This document shows positions 8,822 through 17,486 of a stretch of 64,000 bases of DNA, in pieces. The first letter of the stretch is position 1; every line of letters begins with the position of its first letter. The DNA is from Rhodoferax sp. BLA1 (GTDB taxonomy: Bacteria > Pseudomonadota > Gammaproteobacteria > Burkholderiales > Burkholderiaceae_C): assembly GCF_013416775.1 (NCBI RefSeq), contig NZ_SZVI01000001.1, positions 62,001 through 126,000 on the forward strand, in the 5' to 3' direction. A program made the translations under genes and the position numbers. The notes beneath the pieces were generated by a model, which did no database searches, was not told the DNA's origin, and saw only the letters and a list, made by a program, of their open reading frames with translations.

Positions 8822-8875
8822 ACAGGGCCATAGCCCTTGCGCAAAAAGCCCAAATAGCTGCATTTTTTATAGCAT
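8822..8875 (-). repeat. Interspersed palindromic repeat, reverse orientation, degenerate copy
   Basis: Between the GGDEF-EAL gene and the phosphatase, the + strand reads GGGCCATAGCCCTTGCGCAA then AAAGCCCAAATAGCTGC and TTTTTTATAGC. This is the reverse complement of the family pattern (AGCTAT..., AGCCCTT/AAGGGCT arms, GGCC tail), with some substitutions in the arms. Confidence 0.55.
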
Positions 8876-8896
8876 TTGTCCATCCACACTGCCCCC

Positions 8897-9535
8897 ATGC
8901 AAGTCACCCGCATCATTGCCATCCGCCACGGTGAAACCGCCTGGAACGTGGACAAGCGCATCCAGGGACAGTTGGACATTGGCCTCAACGACGTGGGCCA
9001 GTGGCAAGCGGCACAGGTGGCGCAGGCGCTCGGTGACGAAGAGGTCGACGCCATCTACGCCAGCGACCTGTTGCGTGCCTGGCAAACCGCCCAGGCCATT
9101 GCCGAGGTAACGGGCTGCCACCCTAGCCCTCACGTGGGTCTGCGCGAGCGCGGGTTTGGCCAGTTTGAAGGTCTGACCTATGCCGAGATCGAGGCCAGCT
9201 GGCCCGACATGTCTCGGCAATGGCGCCAACGCGAACCGCTGTGGGCGCCCCCCGGCGGTGAATCCCTGGTGGCGCTGCGCGAGCGGGTGTTGGCCACGGT
9301 CAGCGGCCTGGCAGCACAACACATCGGCGGGCAGATCATTGTGGTGGCGCACGGCGGGGTGATGGACATGTTGTACCGGCTGGCCACCGGGCAGGGCCTG
9401 CAAGCCCCGCGCGCCTGGGAACTGGGCAACGCCGCCATCAACCGACTGCTGTGGACACCCGACGGGCTCACCCTGGTGGGCTGGGCCGACACCAGCCACC
9501 TGGATCAAGCCGTGCGTGACGAAAGCATCAGCTGA
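8897..9535 (+). CDS. Histidine phosphatase family protein (phosphoglycerate mutase-like)
   Basis: A 212-residue member of the histidine phosphatase superfamily. The catalytic RHGETAWN motif starts near residue 8, LRERGFGQFEG provides the second conserved segment with the acid, and VVAHGGVMD carries the second active-site His. The family covers cofactor-dependent mutases, GpmB-like phosphatases and CobC-type phosphatases; nothing here fixes the substrate. ATG 8897 is chosen because it puts the first strand (VTRIIAIRHGE) at the expected place; a TTG at 8876 would add seven residues, partly encoded by repeat sequence. Confidence 0.85.
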   Translation: MQVTRIIAIRHGETAWNVDKRIQGQLDIGLNDVGQWQAAQVAQALGDEEVDAIYASDLLRAWQTAQAIAEVTGCHPSPHVGLRERGFGQFEGLTYAEIEASWPDMSRQWRQREPLWAPPGGESLVALRERVLATVSGLAAQHIGGQIIVVAHGGVMDMLYRLATGQGLQAPRAWELGNAAINRLLWTPDGLTLVGWADTSHLDQAVRDESIS

Positions 9536-9567
9536 CCTCCAGCCGCAACACCCCAGGGTGATTGCGC

Positions 9568-10185
9568 TCAGGTCACCGAATACCGCCCCGGCTTGTGGTT
9601 GACCCACAAAAACAGGCTCATCAGCACCGCCGCCAGGATGGAGTAGGCCACCCGCTGCGGCGTCACCACCAGCAGCGCCAGCAGCACCACCACCGAGTCC
9701 ACGATCATTTGCACCTTGCCCGCGCGAATGCCATGGGCTTTTTGCAGGTACAGCGTGACGATGGTGGCACCACCCAGGCTGGCCCGGTGGCGCGCCAGAA
9801 ACAGGCAGCCCGAGCCCAGCAGCAAACCACCCACAATGGCCGCGTACAAGGGGTGGATCTGGCCAATCTCAAACACCTGGGGCGACCACTCGGTCATCAG
9901 CGACAACAAGGCAATCGCCAGAAAGGTCTTGAGCGTGAACTCACGCCCCATACGCGTCCAGGAAAACCAGTAAAAGGGCAGGTTCACCACAAAAAACAGT
10001 TTGCCAAAACTCACGCCGGTGGCGTAATGCAGCACAAAGGCCAGACCGGCCGTGCCCCCGGTCAGCAAACCGGCCTGGTTGAACATCAACAAGGCGAGTG
10101 AGACAAACAAGGTGCCGGTAAAAATGCCTTGTGTGTCGTCAAACACGGTGTGGCGCTCAGGGGGCTGGGGGTGGGGCGTGTCCAT
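9568..10185 (-). CDS. YitT-family integral membrane protein
   Basis: A 205-residue polytopic protein with about five or six hydrophobic segments, starting near ...TGTLFVSLALLMFNQAG and continuing through LTGGTAGLAFVLHYATGV, the YitT/DUF161 signature. The following SFGKLFFVVNLPFYWFSW and LGGATIVTLYLQK segments also fit. The family's transport function is unknown. ATG 10185 is preferred over an upstream in-frame start at 10308, which would add 41 residues without similarity to a membrane protein. It is divergent from the PocR-PAS-GGDEF gene with about 235 bp between starts. Confidence 0.8.
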   Translation of the reverse strand: MDTPHPQPPERHTVFDDTQGIFTGTLFVSLALLMFNQAGLLTGGTAGLAFVLHYATGVSFGKLFFVVNLPFYWFSWTRMGREFTLKTFLAIALLSLMTEWSPQVFEIGQIHPLYAAIVGGLLLGSGCLFLARHRASLGGATIVTLYLQKAHGIRAGKVQMIVDSVVVLLALLVVTPQRVAYSILAAVLMSLFLWVNHKPGRYSVT

Positions 10186-10421
10186 GGTCAATGTCTTGCA
10201 TGATTTGTGCCAAAAAGGGGGATAGTGTCGGCGGGAAACCAGGACAGACTGACCCAATTCGGTGTCATTAGGTGGTCCATTTTTTGCATGCTCAAGCGTT
10301 TGGGACATGTCAACTGCTGCTCAGGCCCAATGGGGTTTTCATTTACATTCGGGCCGTGCCCGTCCAAGACCAAGGACCCGCACCACAATCGCGGTGTACA
10401 GAGCCGCTAAGGGGAATCACC

Positions 10422-12254
10422 TTGCATCTGTCAGAGTTGGTTGATATCGGTGAACTGCGCGGCTTGTGCGAGAGCTTCACGGCGATCACAGGCGCGGTCA
10501 CCGCCGTTCTCGATCTTGAAGGGAATGTGCTGGTGGCAACAGGCTGGCAAGACATCTGCACCCAGTTTCATCGTGTGCATTCGGCCACGTGTGCGCGTTG
10601 CCTGGAAAGCGACACCGAGCTTGCCCGGCATTTGAAAGAAGGCGACGCCTACAACGTCTACCAATGCAAAAACGGCATGGTGGATGTGGCGGTGCCCATC
10701 ACCATTGCGGGCGAGCACATGGCCAACTTCTTTACCGGACAGTTTTTTCTGGGGCCACCCAGCAAAACCTTCTTCATGCGCCAGGCGGACGAATTCGGGT
10801 TCGACCAAAGCGCCTACATCGGCGCCATGGCGCGTGCACCCATCTTCTCTGAACAACAAGTCCAATCGATGATGGGTTTTTTCACCCGTCTGGCCAAGGT
10901 GATGGGAGAGATGGGGCTGGCCCGGCTGCGCTTGCAGCAGGCGAACGCCCAGTTGCAAACCAGTGCGGCCATCATCCAGTCGTCGGAAGACGCAATCATT
11001 GGGAACGCTTTGGACGGCACCATCCAAAGCTGGAACGCGGGTGCCGAGAAAATTTTCGGATACACCGCGTGTGAAGCTGTCGGCAGGCCACTCCAGATGC
11101 TGATTCCTGCTGAGCGAATTGATGAAGAACTTGAGCTGGTGTCGCGGATCTCGCGTGGAGAGAGGGTCAACCACTTTGAAACCACGCGACGCCGCAAAGA
11201 TGGCCAGATGATCCATGTGTCCATGTCCATCTCACCCATTGTGGATGAGGCTGGTCTGGTGATTGGCGCTTCCAAAATTGCCAGAGACGTCACCCAGAGC
11301 AAACAGGTTGCCAGAACCTTGCAACACAGACAAATCATGCTGGAACGCACGGAAAGCATGGCGCATCTGGCCAGTTTTGAATGGGAGGTCGCGTCCAACA
11401 TCGCCACCTGGTCGCCCGAGATGTTTCTGATTTTTGGTCGCGACCCGGGCCAGGGGGTTCCCAACCTGGAGGGGCAGGCCGAGTTGTACACACCCGAGTC
11501 CACACACAGGCTGTTTGATGCGGTCAGCCAAGCCGTTTCAGACGGCATCCCCTATGAACTCGAACTGACGGCTGTGCGGCCCAATGGCGAGCAACGGCAT
11601 TGCTTCATCAAGGGGTTTCCAGAGCGTGACGACAGCGGGCGCGTGGTGCGTCTGGCAGGCTTGGTGCAAGACATCACCGAACGCAAACGCACAGATGACA
11701 TCATCCAACAACTGGCCTACCACGACAGCTTGACCCACCTGCCCAATCGCAGACTGCTGAAAGACCGTCTGCAACAAGCCATGACGGCAAGCAGCCGCAG
11801 CCGACTCTATGGTGCACTGATGTTCCTGGACCTGGACAATTTCAAACCCCTCAACGACACCAATGGCCATGTGGCAGGTGACTTGTTGTTGGTCGAAGCC
11901 ACCCAGCGCTTAAAAAACTGTGTGCGCGACATGGACACGGTGGCCCGTTTTGGCGGTGATGAGTTTGTCATCATGATCAGTGAACTGGCGCCAGACCGGG
12001 ACCACTCCATCACACAAGCCCGGACCATCGCTGAAAAAATACGCGAGGCATTGTCCGGGCCTTACCACTTGATGGTCAAAAACAGCCAAGGTGTTGAGAC
12101 GGCCATCCAACACCACTGCTCCGCCAGCATGGGTGTCGCTTTGTTCTTGGGCCATGAGACCAGTCAGGATGATCTGCTGAAATGGGCCGATGTCGCGATG
12201 TACCAAGCCAAAGAGGCCGGGCGCAATCGGGTGCGTTTTTTTCAAGACCCCTAA
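10422..12254 (+). CDS. PocR-PAS-PAS-GGDEF diguanylate cyclase
   Basis: Starting at TTG 10422, preceded by GGGGA six bases upstream, the product is about 610 residues. An in-frame ATG at 10272 would add 50 residues of improbable sequence. The N-terminus (residues about 1-170) is a PocR ligand-binding domain: ELVDIGELRGLCESF, then VLDLEGNVLVATGWQDIC, CARCLESD with cysteines, and NFFTGQFFLGPP. Two PAS domains follow (about 185-300 and 310-430), then GGDEF with FGGDEF near 511 and an RDMD inhibition site. The catalytic motif is complete, so it should synthesise cyclic-di-GMP. The PocR domain points to sensing of a small molecule, possibly a hydrocarbon derivative, through a Cys-containing pocket. 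Confidence 0.9.
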   Translation: MHLSELVDIGELRGLCESFTAITGAVTAVLDLEGNVLVATGWQDICTQFHRVHSATCARCLESDTELARHLKEGDAYNVYQCKNGMVDVAVPITIAGEHMANFFTGQFFLGPPSKTFFMRQADEFGFDQSAYIGAMARAPIFSEQQVQSMMGFFTRLAKVMGEMGLARLRLQQANAQLQTSAAIIQSSEDAIIGNALDGTIQSWNAGAEKIFGYTACEAVGRPLQMLIPAERIDEELELVSRISRGERVNHFETTRRRKDGQMIHVSMSISPIVDEAGLVIGASKIARDVTQSKQVARTLQHRQIMLERTESMAHLASFEWEVASNIATWSPEMFLIFGRDPGQGVPNLEGQAELYTPESTHRLFDAVSQAVSDGIPYELELTAVRPNGEQRHCFIKGFPERDDSGRVVRLAGLVQDITERKRTDDIIQQLAYHDSLTHLPNRRLLKDRLQQAMTASSRSRLYGALMFLDLDNFKPLNDTNGHVAGDLLLVEATQRLKNCVRDMDTVARFGGDEFVIMISELAPDRDHSITQARTIAEKIREALSGPYHLMVKNSQGVETAIQHHCSASMGVALFLGHETSQDDLLKWADVAMYQAKEAGRNRVRFFQDP

Positions 12255-12269
12255 TCTGGAGGACCCTCC

Positions 12270-12734
12270 ATGGCACAGTACCTCGCTGAAATTGTCTGGC
12301 AGCGCGATAACCAGAACTTTTTGGACAACCGTTACAGCCGGCGGCACCTGCTGCTTTTTGATGGTGGGGTGGAAGTGGCGGGCTCCTCGTCGCCCCACGT
12401 GGTGCCACTGCCGATGTCGGATGCCACAGCCATTGACCCCGAAGAGGCCTTTGTTGCCTCACTGTCGAGCTGCCACATGTTGTGGTTTTTGTCGATAGCG
12501 GCCAAACACCGGTTTTGTGTAGACAGCTACCGGGATGCTGCGGTGGGTGTTTTGGCACACAACGCGCAGGGCAAGATGGCCATGACCGTGGTGACCTTGC
12601 GCCCGGCCGTTGTTTTTTCTGGGGCGCATCTGCCGACCCGGGCACAGATTGAGGCTTTGCACCATGAGGCGCATGAGGCCTGTTACATCGCCAACTCGGT
12701 GACCTCCGAGGTTCGTTGTGAACCCGTTGTCTGA
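12270..12734 (+). CDS. OsmC family peroxiredoxin-like protein
   Basis: A 154-residue protein with a clear ribosome-binding site (GGAGG at 12258-12262). The two redox cysteines of the OsmC/Ohr superfamily are visible, one in LSSCHMLWF near 70 and the second in HEACYIANSV near 133. The N-terminus YLAEIVWQR and the pattern DPEEAFVASLSSCHM are typical of the OsmC-like branch. These proteins reduce organic or fatty-acid hydroperoxides; the substrate preference here is not determined. It lies 15 bp downstream of the PocR-GGDEF gene and could share its transcript. Confidence 0.85.
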   Translation: MAQYLAEIVWQRDNQNFLDNRYSRRHLLLFDGGVEVAGSSSPHVVPLPMSDATAIDPEEAFVASLSSCHMLWFLSIAAKHRFCVDSYRDAAVGVLAHNAQGKMAMTVVTLRPAVVFSGAHLPTRAQIEALHHEAHEACYIANSVTSEVRCEPVV

Positions 12735-12750
12735 ACCCGTCATTCGCTAT

Positions 12751-12800
12751 ACAAATAGAAGCTATCAGTCCTTTTATAAAAAGGGCTAGAAGCCAATTTC
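12751..12800 (+). repeat. Interspersed palindromic repeat, near-full copy
   Basis: GAAGCTATCAGTCCTTTTAT is followed directly by AAAAAGGGCTAGAAGCCAAT in the gap after the OsmC gene. The arms CCTTTT/AAAAGG form a small hairpin and the tail matches the family's AGAGGCCAATTT. Confidence 0.8.
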
Positions 12801-12907
12801 ACATCAAAACACAAACAGACAAAACGGTTTGAACCAACCCGTGGATGACAGGGAACTCGTCTGCTCGGGCCACACTCAAAGTTGTTTTTGACAACAAGGA
12901 CGCGACC

Positions 12908-13426
12908 ATGCTGTTTTCCACATTTGCCCGCTCATTTGTCGCCGTGGTATGGGCCGCCAGCACACTTGGCAGCCCCGCCTGGGCGCATGACGAGGCCACG
13001 CTGGATGCGATGCCCTCGGCCCACGGCGGCCAATTGCGCATGGCAGGCATCTACCACTTTGAATTGGTGGTGGCGCCTGCTGCGGTGGCGGGCCAGGGGG
13101 TGCCGGTTCAGGTTTTTGTGACCGACCACCTGGGCCAGAAGATCCCCACCAACCAGGCCAGCGGTTCAGTCAGCTTTCTGAACGGCAAAACCCGCACAAA
13201 GGTAACCCTGAGCCCCCAGGGAGACAACGCACTGGTCGGCAACCTGGCGCAACCGGCCAAACCAGGCACCCAAGCCGTGGTGTCGATTGCGCCCGAGCCA
13301 GGGCAAGCCCCGGTGCAGGCCAAGTTCACACGTTGGCTGGCCAAGCCGGTGGCGGCTGACGCCCCCAAGATGCCGGAAGCAGCGGGCAAAGCAGAGATGC
13401 CGATGGGCGCGGCGCACCAGCATTGA
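12908..13426 (+). CDS. Exported protein of unknown function with His-containing C-terminus
   Basis: A 172-residue protein with a Sec signal peptide (FARSFVAVVWAASTLGSPAWA, cleavage likely before HDEATL). The mature domain contains AHGGQLRMAGIYHFELVV and a predicted beta-sandwich with a linker rich in Pro and Ala, ending AAHQH. ATG 12908 gives a normal signal peptide; an in-frame start at 12845 would add 21 residues ahead of it. Small periplasmic proteins with this GGQLRMAG motif occur near metal-handling genes in related bacteria, but nothing in this neighbourhood supports that role. Function unknown. Confidence 0.7.
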   Translation: MLFSTFARSFVAVVWAASTLGSPAWAHDEATLDAMPSAHGGQLRMAGIYHFELVVAPAAVAGQGVPVQVFVTDHLGQKIPTNQASGSVSFLNGKTRTKVTLSPQGDNALVGNLAQPAKPGTQAVVSIAPEPGQAPVQAKFTRWLAKPVAADAPKMPEAAGKAEMPMGAAHQH

Positions 13427-13513
13427 GGCAGGTGGGGGCTGTCGGCCGGGCCGGGTGGTTCGTATTTGTGGCGATCACCCCGTGCGCCAGTCAGGCGCCT
13501 GCTGATATGACAA

Positions 13514-14614
13514 CTATTTCTGCGTCTGGTGGATCGGCAGCCAGACGGTGAAAGTGCTTCCCACACCCAGCTGACTTTTCACATCGATGCGGCCACCGTG
13601 TTTGTCGATGATGCCGTAAGAGACAGACAGGCCAAGGCCGGTACCCTGGCCAACCGGTTTGGTTGTAAAAAAGGGATCAAAGATACGCGCCAACATGTCT
13701 TCGGGAATGCCTTTGCCATCGTCTGTCACCGAAACCCACACCTGCTCTTCGGAACAGCCACTTCGCAAAATGATGCGACCATGCTCGGACATCGCCTGTG
13801 ACGCATTGACCAGAAGATTCATGAACACCTGATTGATCTGGGAAGGATGGCATTCAACCTTGGGCAGCGTGCCCAACTCGCGGATGACCTCGGACTTGTA
13901 CTTGATTTCATTCCACACCACATTGAGGGTGCTTTCCAGCCCGGCGTGAAGATCGGCCCACTCCCAGCTGTCGCTGCCGGTGCGGGAAAAATCACGCAGA
14001 TCCTGAACGATTCGCCGCACACGCGCCGTTCCTTCAATCGACTCCGAGATCAGCTCACCAATGTCTTGTCGCAAAAAATTCAGGTCAATGGCCTGGGTGA
14101 TTTCATCCATGTGTTTTTTGATGGAGGGATTGCCAGCCAGCAGTGGCTCGACCGATTGGGTCATCGCATCCAGCATACCCAGCAGATCCTTGACATAGAT
14201 ATTGAGTGTTCCCAGATTGGAGTTGACAAAGCCAATCGGATTGTTGATTTCGTGGGCAACACCGGCGGCCAGTTGTCCAATCGAAGCCAGCTTCTCGGAC
14301 TGAACCACCTTGGTATGGGCGTCTGCAAGTTGTTTGATCAGGATGCGCTGCTCTTCTTTTTCACGCTGCAGATCCCGGGTGATTCGCTCGTTTTCAAACA
14401 GCGCCACTTCCAACTCCTGGGTACGCTCGCGAATCTTTTTTTCGAGGATGACGGTGGTATGAAACAGGCCGAACTCCGACCCTTTGGCACTCATGTCACG
14501 CTCTGCGCGGTTCATGAGGGCGGTCACCATCTTGTTGAGGCGGACGACCTCCTTCTGCAAAGCAGCTGTTTCCGCTTGTTCGGCAACCGGCTCAACGTCA
14601 ATCGTCATTGGCAT
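13514..14614 (-). CDS. Soluble histidine kinase, partner of the FIST/NosP-like protein
   Basis: A 366-residue kinase with no transmembrane or recognisable sensor domain. Residues about 10-110 form a long coiled coil ([10 protein letters not shown]..., [14 protein letters not shown]..., [10 protein letters not shown]). The phosphoacceptor is His121 in [14 protein letters not shown]. The ATPase domain has an N box ([10 protein letters not shown]), a G1 box (DDGKGI) and GTGLGLSVS. Lack of a sensor domain fits control by a separate protein, and its start overlaps the 3' end of the FIST gene by 17 bp. NosP/NahK-type pairs (a FIST-domain nitric-oxide sensor inhibiting a soluble kinase) have this arrangement; assignment to that system is inferred. 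Confidence 0.9.
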   Translation of the reverse strand: MPMTIDVEPVAEQAETAALQKEVVRLNKMVTALMNRAERDMSAKGSEFGLFHTTVILEKKIRERTQELEVALFENERITRDLQREKEEQRILIKQLADAHTKVVQSEKLASIGQLAAGVAHEINNPIGFVNSNLGTLNIYVKDLLGMLDAMTQSVEPLLAGNPSIKKHMDEITQAIDLNFLRQDIGELISESIEGTARVRRIVQDLRDFSRTGSDSWEWADLHAGLESTLNVVWNEIKYKSEVIRELGTLPKVECHPSQINQVFMNLLVNASQAMSEHGRIILRSGCSEEQVWVSVTDDGKGIPEDMLARIFDPFFTTKPVGQGTGLGLSVSYGIIDKHGGRIDVKSQLGVGSTFTVWLPIHQTQK

Positions 14615-15755
14615 CGCGCAACCTGCCTATGGCAATGCCGGTGAAGGTCTGGTTCACATGGACACCGCCGAATTGCTCGCCATAGGTGCAGAACCCCACC
14701 GTGTTGTTGTGTTCCAGGATAACCCCGGCAGCTTCCTTCTGATGCTTCTCGATCATTTCAATGTTGCGCAGAATACAGTCGCAGCCAATCGTCAAAGTGA
14801 TCGGTCCGACCTCCTCCCGGATACGGTCAAAAGTCTGAGCCAAGTTGGCCAGCAAATCCACCCCGTGGGCGACGCGCAAAACCAGACCTTCGTCGATGGC
14901 ACAGAAAAACGTCAAAGGACCCGACGCGTCCACCTTTTGGATGGACCGCACATAGTCGGTGCCATCAATGACCACCACAACCGGTGAGGTGGCATAGTGT
15001 TTCGGCCCCAGTTCATTGACGTCGATGCCCACGATGCGGGCGTATTCCTCTGCCGCGGGCAGTCCATTGATTTCGGTGACGATGCGCCGGGCGATGTCAG
15101 CTTCCGTGACCACCAGCCGCTCGTTGCCAGAGAGGAAGTGTTGCGTCTTGAAAATCTTGAAAGGCACCGCTGTGTTAACAAGCGCCAGCACGGCGCTGTC
15201 GGCACGAAAAGCACCGTCGTGGTAAACCCAGGTGCGTTCGAACTTGAAGTCGTCGCCCGCCGAACCACCGCACAGGGCGATGTCACCAAGTGCGCTCTGA
15301 AAGGTCCTGACCACCGGTTCCTCACGAATGGACAGTCCGTCAACCAGGAAAAAAGCAAAGGTGTTTGTGGACGAAACCACGTCCGTCTGGTTTTCCAACT
15401 GACGTAGAAGGCCTTGGGTAAAACCATGGCCCGCAGAAAATTCGAAGTTCTTGAGGTCCGGCATACAACCGACAGCCGAGGTGAAGTCGCGAGATGAAAA
15501 ACTCATGCCAACAAGGCTGTTGCTGCAATATCCCGACGGGCCAATTTCACCCGCGGTGGTGCAGCCAATGACCTGGACACCCGCAAACAACTTGCCCATC
15601 TCATCCGCCAAGGCATCGAGGTCGTAGGTGCTGGAGCAGAAAAAAATGACCAACCCCAAGTCCGCTTGCATCAGACCAGCGTGCAATTCTCTGACCGCCT
15701 GACGTGGTTCAGCGGCACACGAATGTGCACGTTTGATGGCTGAATTGGCACTCAA
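14598..15755 (-). CDS. FIST-domain sensor protein, NosP-like
   Basis: A 385-residue cytoplasmic protein with an N-terminal FIST domain (LGLVIFFCSSTYDLDALADEM, then VIGCTTAGEIGPSGY) and a C-terminal FIST_C domain (about 230-370, ending with an FCTYGEQFGGVHVNQTF segment). NosP, a heme-binding nitric-oxide sensor, is a FIST protein of about this size encoded next to a soluble histidine kinase, exactly the layout here. I cannot confirm heme ligands from sequence, so the NO-sensing role is inferred. It is transcribed with the overlapping kinase gene and lies 97 bp downstream of the response-regulator gene on the same strand. Confidence 0.85.
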   Translation of the reverse strand: MSANSAIKRAHSCAAEPRQAVRELHAGLMQADLGLVIFFCSSTYDLDALADEMGKLFAGVQVIGCTTAGEIGPSGYCSNSLVGMSFSSRDFTSAVGCMPDLKNFEFSAGHGFTQGLLRQLENQTDVVSSTNTFAFFLVDGLSIREEPVVRTFQSALGDIALCGGSAGDDFKFERTWVYHDGAFRADSAVLALVNTAVPFKIFKTQHFLSGNERLVVTEADIARRIVTEINGLPAAEEYARIVGIDVNELGPKHYATSPVVVVIDGTDYVRSIQKVDASGPLTFFCAIDEGLVLRVAHGVDLLANLAQTFDRIREEVGPITLTIGCDCILRNIEMIEKHQKEAAGVILEHNNTVGFCTYGEQFGGVHVNQTFTGIAIGRLRDANDD

Positions 15756-15854
15756 GGTTTTTCTCTCCTCGTTGTGTGGGCCGCTTGGCCAAGATCACTG
15801 GTCTGGCACGTCTCGATCAATTATGCAACCGTGCACAGAACAGCGGGGGGTGAA

Positions 15855-17201
15855 TCAAACACTGGGGCAAACCTCCCCGAAACAGACCGTGATCGTCAGC
15901 TTGACGGCCGAAGATCGCTCAAAACTCACGATTTTTTCAATCACCGATTCATCCAAGACATGGCCAGCCGTCAACAGCAGCAGACCGGCTGGCGAGGTGA
16001 GGTCACGACACAGCACCATGCCCGGCAACAGTTCGTGTGACTTCATGGATTTGGTGCAGGCCACGTTGCTGGGCAAAGCATCAAGCGAAAAATCCCGATA
16101 GATGTCCAGAAACACCTCAACAACTTTCGGGTCGAAATGGCGACCACTGCGCTGATGAATCGCGGCCCTGGCTTCTTGCTGACTGAACTGACGTGGCTCC
16201 ATCACTCCAATCAACCAACTGTCGTAGGCACTGGCGACAGCCAGAATACGAGCCCCCATGGCGATCTGCCGGCCTTGTGTTCCTTGTGGATAGCCGGAGC
16301 CATCAAACCGCTCCAGCTGCGCACCAATGATCTCCACGGGCGATTTGAGCTCCACCAGCGGCATGAGCAACTGCTCTGCGCGAGCCGGGTGCTTGCGGTA
16401 GACCTCCAACTGGCGCGGCGTCATATTGGCCACCGGGGTCTGCAACAGCTCGTCGTCAAAACCCACCTTGCCAATGGCATGCAGCAGCCCGGCAACAAAG
16501 ATCTCCTGGGTCTGCTTGTTGTCCAGTTCCAGGGCCACGGCCAGTTTTCGGGAAATATCCGCCACACGGCGGGTGTGGCCCGCGAGTTTGTTGTCGCGCA
16601 ACTCAATCAAGGCGGTGAACATCTTGATCGAGGTGAGGAAATTGTTCTTGAGCTTGTCGTTGGCGGTATTGAGCGCCAGATTGGACTGCTTGAGTTCGGC
16701 CGTACGCGCCTCCACCCGCAGTTCCAGGCTGGCGTTGATGGTGGTGAGCTCAGCGTTTTTGGCCAGCACCAGCGCTTCCAGGCGCTTTTTCTCTTTCACC
16801 AGCGCGCTGCGTTCCAGCGCATCGCGTACCGTCAAAACAATGTCGTTGTCATCCCATGGTTTGGCAATATATCGGTAGATCTCACCCCGGTTGATGGCGC
16901 CGACGATGGACGCCACATCTGCATAACCGGTCAGCAGCAAACGCGGAACGTCTGGTTTGCGCGCACGCACGTGTTCCAGAAACACGACGCCGTCCATTTG
17001 CGGCATACGCATATCGGAGATCACCAGATCCACCGACTCCAAGGCCAGAATATCCAGGCCAGCCTGGCCGCTTTCTGCCGCCAACACCTGAAATCCGTGG
17101 GTTCTGAACAGGCGTCGCAGGGCCGACAAAATGCTGGGTTCGTCATCCACGCAAAGGATAACGGGGCGCGTGGGTTCAAGTGTTGCGGCTGTTTCGGTCA
17201 T
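15855..17201 (-). CDS. Response regulator with receiver and substituted HD-GYP domain
   Basis: A 448-residue protein. The receiver domain (about 13-130) keeps its acidic pocket (VDDEPS) and the phosphoacceptor Asp63 in ISDMRMPQMDG; the switch Lys is in YIAKPWDD. A coiled coil at about 135-185 links to an HD-GYP domain. The HD motif reads HAIGK (Ala242 in place of Asp), and the later HHE motif reads QLE (295-297), while ERFDGSGYP, the first His (GHTRR) and HP are kept. Loss of the metal-binding Asp and two His predicts a non-catalytic domain, perhaps a cyclic-di-GMP binder or scaffold. A PilZ-like extra C-terminal segment (about 375-448) follows. It is probably the output of the adjacent FIST/kinase pair. 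Confidence 0.9.
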   Translation of the reverse strand: MTETAATLEPTRPVILCVDDEPSILSALRRLFRTHGFQVLAAESGQAGLDILALESVDLVISDMRMPQMDGVVFLEHVRARKPDVPRLLLTGYADVASIVGAINRGEIYRYIAKPWDDNDIVLTVRDALERSALVKEKKRLEALVLAKNAELTTINASLELRVEARTAELKQSNLALNTANDKLKNNFLTSIKMFTALIELRDNKLAGHTRRVADISRKLAVALELDNKQTQEIFVAGLLHAIGKVGFDDELLQTPVANMTPRQLEVYRKHPARAEQLLMPLVELKSPVEIIGAQLERFDGSGYPQGTQGRQIAMGARILAVASAYDSWLIGVMEPRQFSQQEARAAIHQRSGRHFDPKVVEVFLDIYRDFSLDALPSNVACTKSMKSHELLPGMVLCRDLTSPAGLLLLTAGHVLDESVIEKIVSFERSSAVKLTITVCFGEVCPSV

Positions 17202-17411
17202 GTGTGGTTAACCTTTATCCGACGATGTTGACCCAAAGGGTCCTGAATCCCTGCCCCCTTGCCAGTGGGGGGAATTCTTCCAGAGAATCCGTGGCAGAAC
17301 CCAGTGTACTGTTTGACGTAAAAGTGGCTAACCAGACCGTCACAAAGTGCAAACGACCGTCGACATCCAGGGCGGTTGCCACCACCGTCAAACACCAATT
17401 CACTATCTAAG

Positions 17412-17454
17412 CAATAGCTATCAGCCCTTATTAACAAAGGGCTAGAGTCCAATT
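17412..17454 (+). repeat. Interspersed palindromic repeat, canonical copy
   Basis: CAATAGCTATCAGCCCTTAT then TAACAAAGGGCTAGAGTCCA: arms AGCCCTT/AAGGGCT with a short AT-rich loop. It lies between the 3' end of ruvB and the start of the response-regulator gene, within a 285-bp gap where no other feature is evident apart from a short palindrome GACCCAAAGGGTC at 17229-17241. Confidence 0.85.
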
Positions 17455-17486
17455 ACTCATATAACCAGTGGGCGACTCAGCCCCAC

